Positions 1-8,574 of a DNA stretch of 64,000 bases are shown here, piece by piece. Source of the stretch: Actinomyces lilanjuaniae (GTDB lineage Bacteria; Actinomycetota; Actinomycetes; Actinomycetales; Actinomycetaceae); the NCBI RefSeq assembly GCF_003606385.1, contig NZ_CP032514.1, forward strand, positions 2,046,001-2,110,000, written 5' to 3'. How positions within the stretch are numbered: the first letter of the stretch is position 1; each line of letters opens with the position of its first letter. The notes under the pieces were generated by a model. It ran no database searches, was not told the DNA's origin, and saw nothing but the letters and a program-made list of their open reading frames with translations. The position numbers and the translations under genes are program-made.

Positions 1-1
1 C

Positions 2-2656
2 GACGACCCGCAGCAGGCGCCCGAGCCCGAGGAGGTCTACCTGGCCTTTGCCGAGTGGGCCGAGTCGACAGGCCGCCCCCTCTACCCGCACCAGGATGAG
101 GCGCTGTCCCAGATTCTTGAGGACCGCCACGTCATTGCTGCCACCCCCACGGGCTCAGGCAAGTCCGTCATCGCCCTAGCCGCCCACACCGCCTCCCTGG
201 CCCGGGGCGGGCGCTCTTACTACACCGCCCCGCTCAAGGCCCTGGTCTCCGAGAAGTTCTTCGAGCTCGTAGGGCTGTTCGGTGTCGACAACGTCGGCAT
301 GGTCACCGGAGACACCTCCATCAACGCCGACGCGCCTGTCATCTGCTGCACCGCGGAGATCCTGGCCAACCAGGCGCTGCGCGAGGGCGAGGACATGGAC
401 GTCGACTGCGTCATCATGGACGAGTTCCACTACTACGCCGACCCGCAGCGAGGATGGGCATGGCAGGTCCCTCTCCTGGAGCTGCCCCGAGCCCAGATGG
501 TGCTCATGTCAGCGACCCTGGGGGACGTCAGCTTCTTCGTGCGGGACCTGGAGGCGCGCACCGGCCGCCAGGTCGCTGTCGTCGACGACGCCGTGCGCCC
601 CGTGCCCCTGGAGATGGACTACGTCGTGGAGCCGGTCGGCGAGCTCCTCCAGCGGCTCGTGGGCCAGGACAAGGCGCCGACCTACGTCGTCCACTTCTCG
701 CAGAAGGAGGCCGTGGCGCGGGCGACCTCGCTGCTGAGCACGGACCTGGTGCCCAGGTCCCGCAAGGAGGAGACCGCCCGGGCGCTGGGCGACGTCCGCT
801 TCGCCAAGGGATTCGGGACCACGCTGTCTCGGCTGCTGCGCAGCGGGATCGGGGTGCACCACGCCGGGATGCTTCCGCGCTACCGCAGGCTCGTCGAGCG
901 CCTGGCCCGCGAGGGGCTGCTCGCCGTCGTCTGCGGGACCGACACCCTGGGAGTCGGCATCAACGTACCTATCCGCACCGTGGTCCTGACCTCCCTGGTG
1001 AAGTTTGACGGGTCCCGAGAGCGTCATCTCACAGCACGGGAGTTCCACCAGGTTGCTGGACGGGCCGGACGAGCAGGCTTCGACACCCGCGGCTACGTGG
1101 AGGTCCAGGCCCCGGAGCACGCCATCGACAACGCCCGGGCGCTGGCCAAAGCGGGCGACGACGAGCGCAGACGGCGCAAGGTCGTGCGCAGGAAGGCCCC
1201 TCCCGGCCGGGTGAGCTGGACGGAGGGGACCTTCGAGCGGCTGCGCGACGCTGCCCCGGAGACGCTGACCAGCCAGTTCCAGGTCACCAGCACCATGGTG
1301 CTGGCCCTTATGGAGCGACCCGGCGACCCGGTAACCCACATGGCCGCACTGCTGGGGCGAGCCCACGTGACACCTGCGCAGCGGCGCGTGCACGTGCGCC
1401 GAGCACTGGACATCTACCGGTCCCTGCGCACCGCAGGGGTGGTGGAGCACGTCTCCTCCGCCCAGGCCGCCGCGGACGGGCGGCCCCGCCTGCGCCTGGC
1501 GGTGGATCTTCCCTGGGAGTTCGCCCTCAACCAGCCCCTGGCACCCTTCGCCCTAGCTGCCATGGACCTGCTGGGCGTAGACTCCCCCAGCCACACGCTG
1601 GACGTGGTCTCAGTGGTGGAGTCCACGCTGGAGGACCCCCGTCCGCTCCTGTACGCCCAGCAGAAGGCCGCCCGGGCAGAGGCAGTGGCAGCCATGAAGG
1701 CCGAGGGCCTGGACTACGAGGAGCGCATGGCGGCCCTGGAAGAGGTCACCTGGCCGCGTCCCCTGGCTGACTTGCTGACCCCTGCCCTGGAGATGTACCG
1801 GACCGCCAACCCGTGGGTAGCCGAGTACGAGCTCTCCCCGAAGTCCGTGGTGCGGGAGATGGTGGAGAACGCCATGACCTTCTCCGACCTGGTGGCCCGC
1901 TACGACCTGGGGCGCAGTGAGGGCGTCATCCTGCGTTACCTCACCGACGCCTACCGGGCGCTGCGCCAGGTCGTGCCCGAGGAGCACCGCACCCCGGAGG
2001 TGCTCGAGCTCGTCGAGTGGCTGGGCGAGCTGGTACGGGCAGTCGACTCCTCCCTTCTGGACGAGTGGGAGGCGCTGGGGGCCGCCCAGGCAGGGGCGCT
2101 GGAGACGGCGGCGCAGACGCAGGAGACGGTCATCGTGGGCCCGGGCTGGCGGCTCGGGGAACCCTCGGCGGGTGTGGAGCGACCCTTCGGCGCCGATGCT
2201 GACGGCAAAGTTGCCCTCACCCGCAACCTGCACGCCTTCCGGGTGGCGGTCCGCCGTGAGATGTTCCGCCGCGTGGAGCTAATGGCTCGTGACGACGTCG
2301 AGGCGCTGGGACGCCTGGACGCCTCCTCCGGGTGGGGTGAGGACCGGTGGGACCAGGTGCTGGGCCGCTACTGGGAGGAGTACGACTGGATCGGCACCGA
2401 CACCTCCGCCCGCGCGGCCGCCCTGGCTCCTCTGGAGGAGGATCCGGACGAGGCTGCGCTGGCCGCTGCGGGTGTCAGCGAGAGGCTGCGTGAGGCCCTG
2501 GAGGTACAGGGCCGACAAGTGTGGCTGGCCACGCAGGTTGTCGACGACCCCGAGGGGGACCACGACTGGCGCCTGACGGCCCTGGTCGACCTGGCCGAGT
2601 GCGATCGCGAGGAGCGGGCCGTCGTCCACCTGCTGCGCGTGGGTCCGCAGGGCTGA
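2..2656 (+). CDS. DEAD/DEAH-box helicase with DUF3516-type C-terminus (5' truncated)
   Basis: Superfamily 2 RNA/DNA helicase; the reading frame is already open at the left edge, so the N-terminus is missing and 884 residues are visible. Motif I TPTGSGKS lies near position 150, motif II is DEFH (near 420), motif III is SATLG (near 510), and motif VI is QVAGRAGRAG (near 1050). The roughly 450-residue tail after motif VI resembles the DUF3516 region of actinobacterial DEAD/DEAH proteins. That family is related to Ski2/Mtr4-like helicases, but its substrate is not established. The gene converges on mmuM. The helicase call is secure; the DUF3516 assignment is from memory of the family. Confidence 0.9.
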   Translation, partial: DDPQQAPEPEEVYLAFAEWAESTGRPLYPHQDEALSQILEDRHVIAATPTGSGKSVIALAAHTASLARGGRSYYTAPLKALVSEKFFELVGLFGVDNVGMVTGDTSINADAPVICCTAEILANQALREGEDMDVDCVIMDEFHYYADPQRGWAWQVPLLELPRAQMVLMSATLGDVSFFVRDLEARTGRQVAVVDDAVRPVPLEMDYVVEPVGELLQRLVGQDKAPTYVVHFSQKEAVARATSLLSTDLVPRSRKEETARALGDVRFAKGFGTTLSRLLRSGIGVHHAGMLPRYRRLVERLAREGLLAVVCGTDTLGVGINVPIRTVVLTSLVKFDGSRERHLTAREFHQVAGRAGRAGFDTRGYVEVQAPEHAIDNARALAKAGDDERRRRKVVRRKAPPGRVSWTEGTFERLRDAAPETLTSQFQVTSTMVLALMERPGDPVTHMAALLGRAHVTPAQRRVHVRRALDIYRSLRTAGVVEHVSSAQAAADGRPRLRLAVDLPWEFALNQPLAPFALAAMDLLGVDSPSHTLDVVSVVESTLEDPRPLLYAQQKAARAEAVAAMKAEGLDYEERMAALEEVTWPRPLADLLTPALEMYRTANPWVAEYELSPKSVVREMVENAMTFSDLVARYDLGRSEGVILRYLTDAYRALRQVVPEEHRTPEVLELVEWLGELVRAVDSSLLDEWEALGAAQAGALETAAQTQETVIVGPGWRLGEPSAGVERPFGADADGKVALTRNLHAFRVAVRREMFRRVELMARDDVEALGRLDASSGWGEDRWDQVLGRYWEEYDWIGTDTSARAAALAPLEEDPDEAALAAAGVSERLREALEVQGRQVWLATQVVDDPEGDHDWRLTALVDLAECDREERAVVHLLRVGPQG

Positions 2657-2692
2657 GCAGGCACGCCCGGACCCAACGGGCGCCCCGGCAGG

Positions 2693-2743
2693 TCATCACC
2701 GGAAGATCATCACCGGAAAAGATCATCACCGAAGTCATCACTG
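2693..2743. repeat. Short imperfect direct repeats (about 4 copies)
   Basis: The core TCATCACCGG recurs at 2693, 2707 and 2723, with a degenerate copy at 2735, spaced 12-16 nt apart. The block lies between the helicase stop and the damaged 3' end of mmuM. Read on the minus strand it makes a repetitive VM/GDD tail, so it obscures where mmuM ends. No function can be assigned. Confidence 0.6.
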
Positions 2744-3859
2744 TCCTCGGTGCTGCCCGGGCGGCCCCGATCGCTCCGGCCAGGACCGCGGTGTCATCGG
2801 GCGTCGTACGGCAGCACCCGCCAACCAGCCGCACTCCTGCCTCGACCCACTCCGGGACCAGGGCGGTGAAGCGTCCCGTTCCCGGACAGGCGTCCACGTC
2901 TTGGTCACCGGGTCGTAGCTGTCGCCCGAGTTGGGGTAGGCCACCAGCGGCTTGGCCGTGGAGCGACGCAGCACGGGAAGCGCCCGGGCCACGGTCTCGG
3001 GCGCCACGCAGTTGAGGCCGACGGCCACCACCGCCGGATGGGTGTCGGCCCATGCGGCAGCCTGGGCCAGAGGCGTACCGTCAGCCAGGTGGGCGCCGTC
3101 AGGCCGGACCTGGAAGGAGACCCAGCACTCGGCACCGGGAGCGGTCTGCGCCAACACCGTGGTCACGAGCCGGGCCTCGTCAAGACGGGGCATGGTCTCC
3201 AGGGCAAAGACGGTGAGCCCCTGGGCGGCAAGGGCCTCAATGCGCGGGCGGTGGACCCGCTCCAGCTGGCTCTGGCTCACCTCGTAGGCGCCGGTGTACT
3301 CCGACCCGTCAGCCAGGAACGCGCCGTAGGGGCCCAGAGCACCAGCCACGAACGGGCGCGGTCGCTCTCCAGGTGCTGGGTGGCCCGCCCCTTCGCCCTC
3401 TTCCAGGGACGTTCCTCCTCCCTGGGACCGCCCCGGTGCTGACCCGAACGTGCCCGCAGGCCCGCCACGGGCTGTCGCGGCCTGGCCCGCCGCAGCCAGG
3501 GCCAGGCGGGCCGAGGAGGCGATGAGGTCACGCGCACCGGCCTCGTCGTAGCCCACGTCAGTCAGCGCCGGGACGCTCGCCTGGTAGGAGTTCGTCTCAA
3601 TGACGTCGGCTCCGGCAGCAAGGTAAGCAGCGTGGACCTCAGTGACGGCACCGGGGGCGTCCAGCAGGGCCTGGGCCGACCACAGCGTCCGGCTCGTGTC
3701 CACGCCCCTGGCCTGGAGCTCGGTACCCATGGCACCGTCGAGGACGAGGGTCCCGCTGGCGAGCGCCCCTGCCAACGAGGAGGCGACGGGCACGCGCGGC
3801 CCCGGTCCCGTGGGAGGCGTCGGACCAGCCAACCTGCCCGCGCCGGGAAAGCTGCTCAT
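2738..3859 (-). CDS. mmuM: Homocysteine S-methyltransferase MmuM, frameshifted
   Basis: Transfers a methyl group from S-methylmethionine to homocysteine, giving methionine. The N-terminal part has LDGAMGTELQ, the middle has GALGPYGAFLADGSEYTG, and the first zinc-ligand cysteine is in VGLNC. The second zinc motif, GGCC followed by RTTP, is present but in the next frame. The two frames meet near 2884 after TWTPV, so one base appears missing. A glycine/proline-rich insertion of about 40 residues precedes the GALGPYG segment. The 3' end is uncertain: the corrected frame runs on into the convergent helicase, and a second lost base could restore a stop near 2711. The start at 3859 is supported by a TATGCT box 6 nt upstream. 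The gene is divergent to the matching permease mmuP. Confidence 0.82.
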   Translation of the reverse strand: MSSFPGAGRLAGPTPPTGPGPRVPVASSLAGALASGTLVLDGAMGTELQARGVDTSRTLWSAQALLDAPGAVTEVHAAYLAAGADVIETNSYQASVPALTDVGYDEAGARDLIASSARLALAAAGQAATARGGPAGTFGSAPGRSQGGGTSLEEGEGAGHPAPGERPRPFVAGALGPYGAFLADGSEYTGAYEVSQSQLERVHRPRIEALAAQGLTVFALETMPRLDEARLVTTVLAQTAPGAECWVSFQVRPDGAHLADGTPLAQAAAWADTHPAVVAVGLNCVAPETVARALPVLRRSTAKPLVAYPNSGDSYDPVTKTWTPVRERDASPPWSRSGSRQECGWLAGAAVRRPMTPRSWPERSGPPGQHRGQ

Positions 3860-3865
3860 ACCACG

Positions 3866-3871
3866 AGCATA
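3866..3871 (-). promoter_or_regulatory. -10 box of mmuM, leaderless type
   Basis: TATGCT read on the minus strand, followed by exactly 6 nt and then ATG (3859-3857). This spacing puts the transcription start at or next to the start codon, and there is no room for a ribosome binding site. Confidence 0.5.
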
Positions 3872-3923
3872 GCGCGGCCCGTTCACCCTGTGAGAAGCCC
3901 GGGCGCCGCGTTGCGAGCAGGAA

Positions 3924-3929
3924 TACCGT
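3924..3929 (+). promoter_or_regulatory. -10 box of mmuP, leaderless type
   Basis: TACCGT followed by 6 nt and the ATG at 3936. It lies in the 76-nt gap between divergent mmuM and mmuP, so the pair has back-to-back leaderless promoters and could share a regulator. Confidence 0.45.
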
Positions 3930-3935
3930 CCGCCT

Positions 3936-5372
3936 ATGGCCTCCACCGATTCTGTCGTGACGAGCCCCCACACCGCTGCCCCGTCGGCGGCCGCACCCGG
4001 CCCCGCCCACGTGACAGCCCTGGAGCGCCGCATGAGCAGGCGACATCTCATGATGATCAGCTTCGGCGGAGTCATCGGGACCGGCCTGTTCCTGTCCACC
4101 GGCTACACAATCAACCAGGCCGGCCCCTTCGGCACCGTCCTGGCCTACGCCGTCGGAGCCCTCATCGTCTACCTGGTCATGATGTGCCTGGGCGAGCTGA
4201 GCGTGGCCATGCCCTTCACCGGGGCCTTCCACGTCTACTCGCGCACCTACATCGGTCCGGCCACCGGGTTCGTCACCGCCGTCCTGTACTGGCTGACGTG
4301 GACAGTCGCCCTGGGCAGCGAGTTCACCGGCGCGGCCATGATCATGAACGGGTGGTTCCCGGCCGTGCCCGTGTGGGTGTGGGCAGCGGCCTTCATCACG
4401 CTGGTGCTGGTGCTCAATATGGTCTCGGTCAGGGTCTTCGCCGAGGCGGAGACCCTGCTGTCAGGCGTCAAGGTCATCGCAATCATTCTGTTCATCATCA
4501 TTGGCGGGGCCGCCGTCGTAGGCCTGCTGCCCTACGAGGGCGCCACCTCGGCCCCACTGCTGTCCAACCTGACCTCAGGAGGGCTCTTCCCCAACGGCTT
4601 CGCGGCGGTGTTCACCACAATCCTCGCCGTCAACTTCGCCTTCTCCGGCACCGAGCTGATCGGGATCACCGCCGGGGAGGTCAAGGACCCGGCAGCCACG
4701 ATCCCCCGAGCTATCCGGGCCACCCTGGCGCGGCTGGTCGTCTTCTTCATCGGCTCCGTGCTCGTCATCGCGGCGCTCATCCCCTGGAGGCAGGCAGGTG
4801 TGGAGGAGAGCCCCTTCGTCACGGTCCTGTCCCGGATCGGCGTCCCCTTCGCCGACGACCTTATGAACGTCGTCATCCTCACCGCCATCCTGTCAGCGGC
4901 AAACTCGGGCCTCTACGCCTCGACACGCATGCTGTGGTCCCTGGCGAACGAGGGAACCCTGCCTGCGCTCCTGGCCCGGACCAACCGGTACGGGGTTCCC
5001 GCCCTGGCTATGGCCCTGTCCATGGTCGGGGGCCTGGCCGCGCTGCTAACCTCCGTCTACGCCGCCTCCACCGTGTACCTGGTGCTGGTCTCGGTCTCGG
5101 GCCTGGCAGTCGTGCTGGTGTGGGTGACCATCGCGGCCTCGCACTACCAGTTCCGCCGCCGCTGGCTGGCTGAGGGTCACAGCCCTGAGGATCTGGCCTA
5201 CAGGGCACCGGGCTACCCGTGGGTGTCCCTGGGTGCCCTGGTGCTGTCCGCGGCGTCGTGCCTGCTCATTGTCTTTGACCCCCTCCAGCGTCCGGCGCTG
5301 GCGATTACCGCCGTCTTCCTGGCAGTCTGCTACGCCGGGTACTGGGCAGTCTCACGCAGGATCAGCCTGTAG
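3936..5372 (+). CDS. mmuP: S-methylmethionine permease MmuP (APC family)
   Basis: Amino-acid/polyamine/organocation (APC) permease of 478 aa with about 12 membrane segments. It follows the Escherichia coli S-methylmethionine permease closely through conserved stretches: FGGVIGTGLF, CLGELSVAMP.TGAFHVY, YWLTWTVALGS, AVNFAFSGTELIGI and ILSAANSGLYAS. The first 30 residues form a proline/alanine-rich cytoplasmic extension. Its divergent partner encodes the enzyme that uses S-methylmethionine, which supports the substrate call; in E. coli the two genes form one operon. General APC function is certain, the exact substrate is likely. Confidence 0.88.
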   Translation: MASTDSVVTSPHTAAPSAAAPGPAHVTALERRMSRRHLMMISFGGVIGTGLFLSTGYTINQAGPFGTVLAYAVGALIVYLVMMCLGELSVAMPFTGAFHVYSRTYIGPATGFVTAVLYWLTWTVALGSEFTGAAMIMNGWFPAVPVWVWAAAFITLVLVLNMVSVRVFAEAETLLSGVKVIAIILFIIIGGAAVVGLLPYEGATSAPLLSNLTSGGLFPNGFAAVFTTILAVNFAFSGTELIGITAGEVKDPAATIPRAIRATLARLVVFFIGSVLVIAALIPWRQAGVEESPFVTVLSRIGVPFADDLMNVVILTAILSAANSGLYASTRMLWSLANEGTLPALLARTNRYGVPALAMALSMVGGLAALLTSVYAASTVYLVLVSVSGLAVVLVWVTIAASHYQFRRRWLAEGHSPEDLAYRAPGYPWVSLGALVLSAASCLLIVFDPLQRPALAITAVFLAVCYAGYWAVSRRISL

Positions 5373-5469
5373 GCCCTGCGCACACGCTATGTCGCAGGCG
5401 GCTGGCTCTCACAGTGGTGCGGGCAGGTCCCCCGTACGGCCTCAGCGCAGCCCGAGGACGAGCACGCGC

Positions 5470-5862
5470 TCACAGCCCGAGGCGTAGGCGGCGGGAGTCC
5501 ACGACCCGCTTGCCGAAGGGGAAGCAGGTCACCGGGATGAGCTTGATATTGCCGACAGCCAGCGGGAGGCCGATGATGGTGACGGCCTGGGCTGCCGCTG
5601 TGGTCACGTGCCCCACAGCCAGCCACAGGCCTGCGACCAGGAACCAGACCAGGTTGGCCAGCCCGCTCATGGCACCCGCTCCCGGGACAGGGACCACCTC
5701 CCGCCCAAAGGGCCACAGCACGTAGCCAGCAATCCGAAAGCAGGCGATCCCAGCCGGCAAGGTGACCACCAGCAGGCAGGCGAGGAACCCAAAGAAAAGG
5801 TAGCCCACAAAGAGCCAGAAGCCTCCGAAGGCGACCCAGATAACGTTGAGGACGGTACGCAC
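5470..5862 (-). CDS. YccF-domain inner-membrane protein
   Basis: A 130-aa protein with the duplicated YccF (DUF307) pattern: two hydrophobic blocks, each followed by a G(I/L)P or PAG segment and a WPFGR / FPFGK motif. Residues about 5-40 and 65-100 are membrane-embedded. The family is widespread and has no settled biochemical role. The start is a GTG at 5862. It converges on mmuP and precedes no obvious operon partner. Family membership is well supported; function unknown. Confidence 0.85.
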   Translation of the reverse strand: MRTVLNVIWVAFGGFWLFVGYLFFGFLACLLVVTLPAGIACFRIAGYVLWPFGREVVPVPGAGAMSGLANLVWFLVAGLWLAVGHVTTAAAQAVTIIGLPLAVGNIKLIPVTCFPFGKRVVDSRRLRLGL

Positions 5863-5919
5863 ACCCGCATGTCTAGCACGATTGCGGACGCAGGGCCTCC
5901 GTGGGCGCAGCGGTACCGG

Positions 5920-6333
5920 TCAGCCTCCCATGAGTGCCTGACCGGCCAGGCCACAGGCGCACGCACAGATCAGGGAGGCCAGGGTCCCGATGATGAACCG
6001 CTCCGCGGCCCCGGGGCTTTCTTGGAGGTCCGCCCAGCGCCCCAGGCCCTTGACGGCAACGACGACAACAACCATCTCAGCGTGACCGCTCAGCAGTGCC
6101 CCGGTCGTGGCCAGCCGTTCCAGCATCCCGATCCAGGTTCCACCGCGTAGTACCAGCGGAGCCGTGCTGTCCACCTCCGCCCTGTCCAGGACGGGGACAT
6201 GGTGTCCGTCCAGTGAGGCGGCACGTCCCGCAGGAGGCTCCGGAACGCGAGCCACGCGCAGCACGCCAACGACAGCACCCCACCCTCCTAGGACCGAGAT
6301 GACCAACGTCACGAGCACGACCACAGCAGGCAT
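5920..6333 (-). CDS. Small membrane protein next to a SatD-like gene
   Basis: A 137-aa protein with an N-terminal membrane helix (residues 1-28), a polar middle region, a second hydrophobic stretch near residues 80-98 and a third at 108-133. Not recognised as a named family. Its start lies 1 nt after the stop codon of the upstream gene, and a good Shine-Dalgarno (GGAGGTAC) lies inside the end of that gene. The two are therefore probably co-translated and work together. In other bacteria SatD-like genes also sit beside membrane-protein genes. Confidence 0.7.
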   Translation of the reverse strand: MPAVVVLVTLVISVLGGWGAVVGVLRVARVPEPPAGRAASLDGHHVPVLDRAEVDSTAPLVLRGGTWIGMLERLATTGALLSGHAEMVVVVVAVKGLGRWADLQESPGAAERFIIGTLASLICACACGLAGQALMGG

Positions 6334-6334
6334 C

Positions 6335-6964
6335 TCATGTACCTCCTACGTGCGCCGGCACCGGGCTGACACGCGGGTCGGCAGACCGGTCAAGGGTGTT
6401 AAGAAGTGCCAGGAGAACCGGGAGAGCCTCCTTCTCCTCCGCCAGGCCCGAGGCGATTCGCCGCTGCGAGAACGCCTGTTCCGTCACTGCCAGCCTTCGT
6501 GCCGCCTGCTGCCCGCTCACACCGCTCTCGACCAGGTCCACCGCCTCCCACTGCAGGCGGGAGCGTCGGGCCAGGAGGAGGGCCTGGAGCCGCAGGACCG
6601 CCTGCGCCCGGGCAGCCGCCTCCGGGTCCTCGCCACGCACCGCCAGCGGTACTCGGGACCTCTTGGCAGCATCGACGGCCTCACGCGCCGCCACGAAGGC
6701 CGCACCGCTCCCTGAGCGCGCGCCTCCGTCGGCACCCACGCGGCCGGCCCCTCCACCGATTCCGACGTACCAGCAGCCAGCACGTATAGCAGCGCGTACA
6801 ACCGTGTACAGGGCCGCTGCGTCAGCGGGGACTCCCTGGACCTCGTCGCCTGCGGTCCGCTCAAAGGGGGCGATGACGCACACGTCGGAGACGGAGCGCA
6901 GCAGCGCAGGCACAGCGTCACCGGTAGAGCGGGAGGCCTTTTGGTCCATGGTGACGACAAGCAC
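6335..6964 (-). CDS. SatD-family-like protein with C-terminal helix-turn-helix
   Basis: A 209-aa protein starting at GTG 6964. The N-terminus VVTMDQKASRSTGDAVPALL fits the SatD pattern (hydrophobic strand, D, SR, then VP), followed by FERTAGDEVQG and a glycine-rich YVGIGGGAG. Near residues 145-175 a helix-turn-helix-like segment (VSGQQAARRLAVTEQAFSQR) is visible. The family probably has a nucleotide-cyclase-like fold plus DNA binding, but its physiological role is unclear. It forms a two-gene unit with the downstream membrane protein. Confidence 0.72.
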   Translation of the reverse strand: MLVVTMDQKASRSTGDAVPALLRSVSDVCVIAPFERTAGDEVQGVPADAAALYTVVRAAIRAGCWYVGIGGGAGRVGADGGARSGSGAAFVAAREAVDAAKRSRVPLAVRGEDPEAAARAQAVLRLQALLLARRSRLQWEAVDLVESGVSGQQAARRLAVTEQAFSQRRIASGLAEEKEALPVLLALLNTLDRSADPRVSPVPAHVGGT

Positions 6965-6991
6965 CTGTCAAGGGTGGCACCCCGCCCCGCA

Positions 6992-7045
6992 CTGGTCAAG
7001 GCGCTCACCTTGATACACCTAGATCAAGGTGAGCGCCTTGACCAG
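6992..7045 (-). terminator. Perfect 23-bp inverted repeat, probable terminator
   Basis: Arms at 6992-7014 and 7023-7045 are exact reverse complements with an 8-nt loop. The repeat lies 42 nt after the stop codon of the minus-strand ATP-grasp gene and before the next minus-strand gene. That position fits termination of the former. No T-run follows, which is usual for actinobacterial I-shaped terminators. A mobile or regulatory palindrome is the alternative. Confidence 0.6.
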
Positions 7046-7087
7046 GGGCTCACGTTGACGCGGACGGCCAGGGCAGCCTCCCGAGCC

Positions 7088-8008
7088 TTACCAGAAGACC
7101 CGCTGGGCGATAGCGTCCGCGAAGCCGTCCAGCGCCTCCGACGAGGTCCCCAGGTAGAGGGCGGCGTCAATGAGCGAGACCTCCATGAGGTAGAAGCCGC
7201 CCCTGCCGTCACTGACGACGTCCACCCGGTTGAAGAGCAGCTGGACGTCACGCCCGGAGGTCTCCTTGATGAGGGTGTGGATGGCCTTGCGGACACGCTC
7301 CCCCCACAGCCACTCCTGCTCGCTGGGGTCACGGGCGGCGACCTCCTCTCCGTGCACCTCGTCGGTGGCGCGGAAGGACGGGTGGAGCATCGGGTCCTTC
7401 TCCACCGCGTGGGAGAGCACCCCGTTGAAGTAGACCAGGGACACCTCCCCCTGCCGGTCCACCTCCTCCAGGTAGCGCTGGACCATCACCGAGCGCCCCC
7501 GGCCCAGGTGGTGCACTGCGTCGCTGATCGCCGCCGACCGGGAGCCGGCGTCAGTGGCCGTGTAGCGGCCGGTCCCGCGACCTCCAGAGGAAATTGCGGG
7601 CTTGACCACAAAGTCCCCGTAGGCGGGAAACCTGGTGTGGACCTGGTGCTTGGAGTAGCCCGCACCCGGCTCCAGCCAGGTGGTGGGGATCGTGGGGACC
7701 CCCAGCTCCGCCAGGCGGACGAGGTAGTGCTTGTCAGAGTTCCACGCGACGACGTCAGGCTGGTTGAGCAGCCGGGGCACCGAGCGGGTCCAGGCCAGGA
7801 AGTCCGCGTAGGTGCGCGTAACCGCGTAGTCACGCACGCTGCGCAGCACCACCGTGCCCGAGTCCCCCCAGTCCACCTCCGGATCGTCCCACACGGCGAC
7901 CCTCGGCTCGATCCCGCGCTGACGCAAGGCGTCGGGCAGGCCGCGGTCGTCCTCGTCAAGCTCGGGGTAGTCCTTGGAGGTAGCCAGGGTCACGACGGGA
8001 TCAGTCAC
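7088..8008 (-). CDS. RimK/DcsG-like ATP-grasp protein
   Basis: A 306-aa ATP-grasp ligase. The N-terminal part (about 1-90) is a pre-ATP-grasp domain. The lysine strand FVVKPAISSGGRGTGRY and the C-terminal acidic metal site FYLMEVSLIDAALYLG are clear. Related actinobacterial proteins are often annotated as O-ureido-D-serine cyclo-ligase (DcsG) or glutathione-synthetase-like, but nothing nearby indicates cycloserine synthesis. The enzyme probably joins a carboxylate to an amine or similar nucleophile; substrates are unknown. The GTG at 8008 was chosen over an upstream ATG because a TACCGT box lies 7 nt before it. The gene is monocistronic. Confidence 0.78.
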   Translation of the reverse strand: MTDPVVTLATSKDYPELDEDDRGLPDALRQRGIEPRVAVWDDPEVDWGDSGTVVLRSVRDYAVTRTYADFLAWTRSVPRLLNQPDVVAWNSDKHYLVRLAELGVPTIPTTWLEPGAGYSKHQVHTRFPAYGDFVVKPAISSGGRGTGRYTATDAGSRSAAISDAVHHLGRGRSVMVQRYLEEVDRQGEVSLVYFNGVLSHAVEKDPMLHPSFRATDEVHGEEVAARDPSEQEWLWGERVRKAIHTLIKETSGRDVQLLFNRVDVVSDGRGGFYLMEVSLIDAALYLGTSSEALDGFADAIAQRVFW

Positions 8009-8015
8009 GTGGCCC

Positions 8016-8021
8016 ACGGTA
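8016..8021 (-). promoter_or_regulatory. -10 box of ATP-grasp gene, leaderless type
   Basis: TACCGT on the minus strand, 7 nt before the GTG at 8008. It decides the start codon of this gene. Confidence 0.45.
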
Positions 8022-8337
8022 CCGCAGCAGCCAGGCTCACGACGGCGCACCACCCCGGGCAACCCGCAGTCCCTGCCAGCCTCCACCTGTCTCCCACCGA
8101 ACCTCTACCACCACCTCACCAGCACTACCGCTGCGTCCAGAAACGCCCCACGCTCCCCGCTCCCGAGACCGGCCTGGGGCAGTCTCGGCCAGCACCCTCG
8201 GCCAGCATCTGCCAGCGCCCGCCCTCCGGGGTCGAACAGGAAGCCGCTACGCGGGGATCCGTGGGCAGCGGCACCACCAAAAGCGCCCCGTCACCTGAGA
8301 TATCTGGCACAGTGGGGCGGTTTCAGACCTCTCTGGC

Positions 8338-8366
8338 TGGACTGACACCGGCCCACCTCGTAGAGT
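8338..8366 (+). promoter_or_regulatory. Candidate promoter of tRNA-Lys pair
   Basis: TGGACT at 8338-8343 and TAGAGT at 8361-8366 are separated by 17 nt. The expected transcription start is about 10 nt before the first tRNA. Each hexamer matches four of six consensus positions. Confidence 0.4.
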
Positions 8367-8382
8367 CTCCCTCTGGCACCAG

Positions 8383-8458
<76 letters not shown>

Positions 8459-8498
8459 GACCCGGCCTCGGCCGGGACGCCAGCCCGTGCCTGGCTGC

Positions 8499-8574
<76 letters not shown>

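Larger units (their letters stand above)
8009..8382. other. Intergenic region upstream of ATP-grasp gene and tRNA-Lys
   Basis: 374 nt without a credible gene. Its left end holds the leaderless promoter of the ATP-grasp gene and its right end a candidate tRNA-Lys promoter. The middle is C-rich with short GCCAGCA-like repeats but no structure I can assign. Confidence 0.5.

Noticed and set aside
509..1450. 313-aa minus-strand frame opposite the helicase, and similar long antisense frames throughout
   Set aside because: High GC gives long antisense frames without real coding features; none has matching ribosome binding sites or family motifs.
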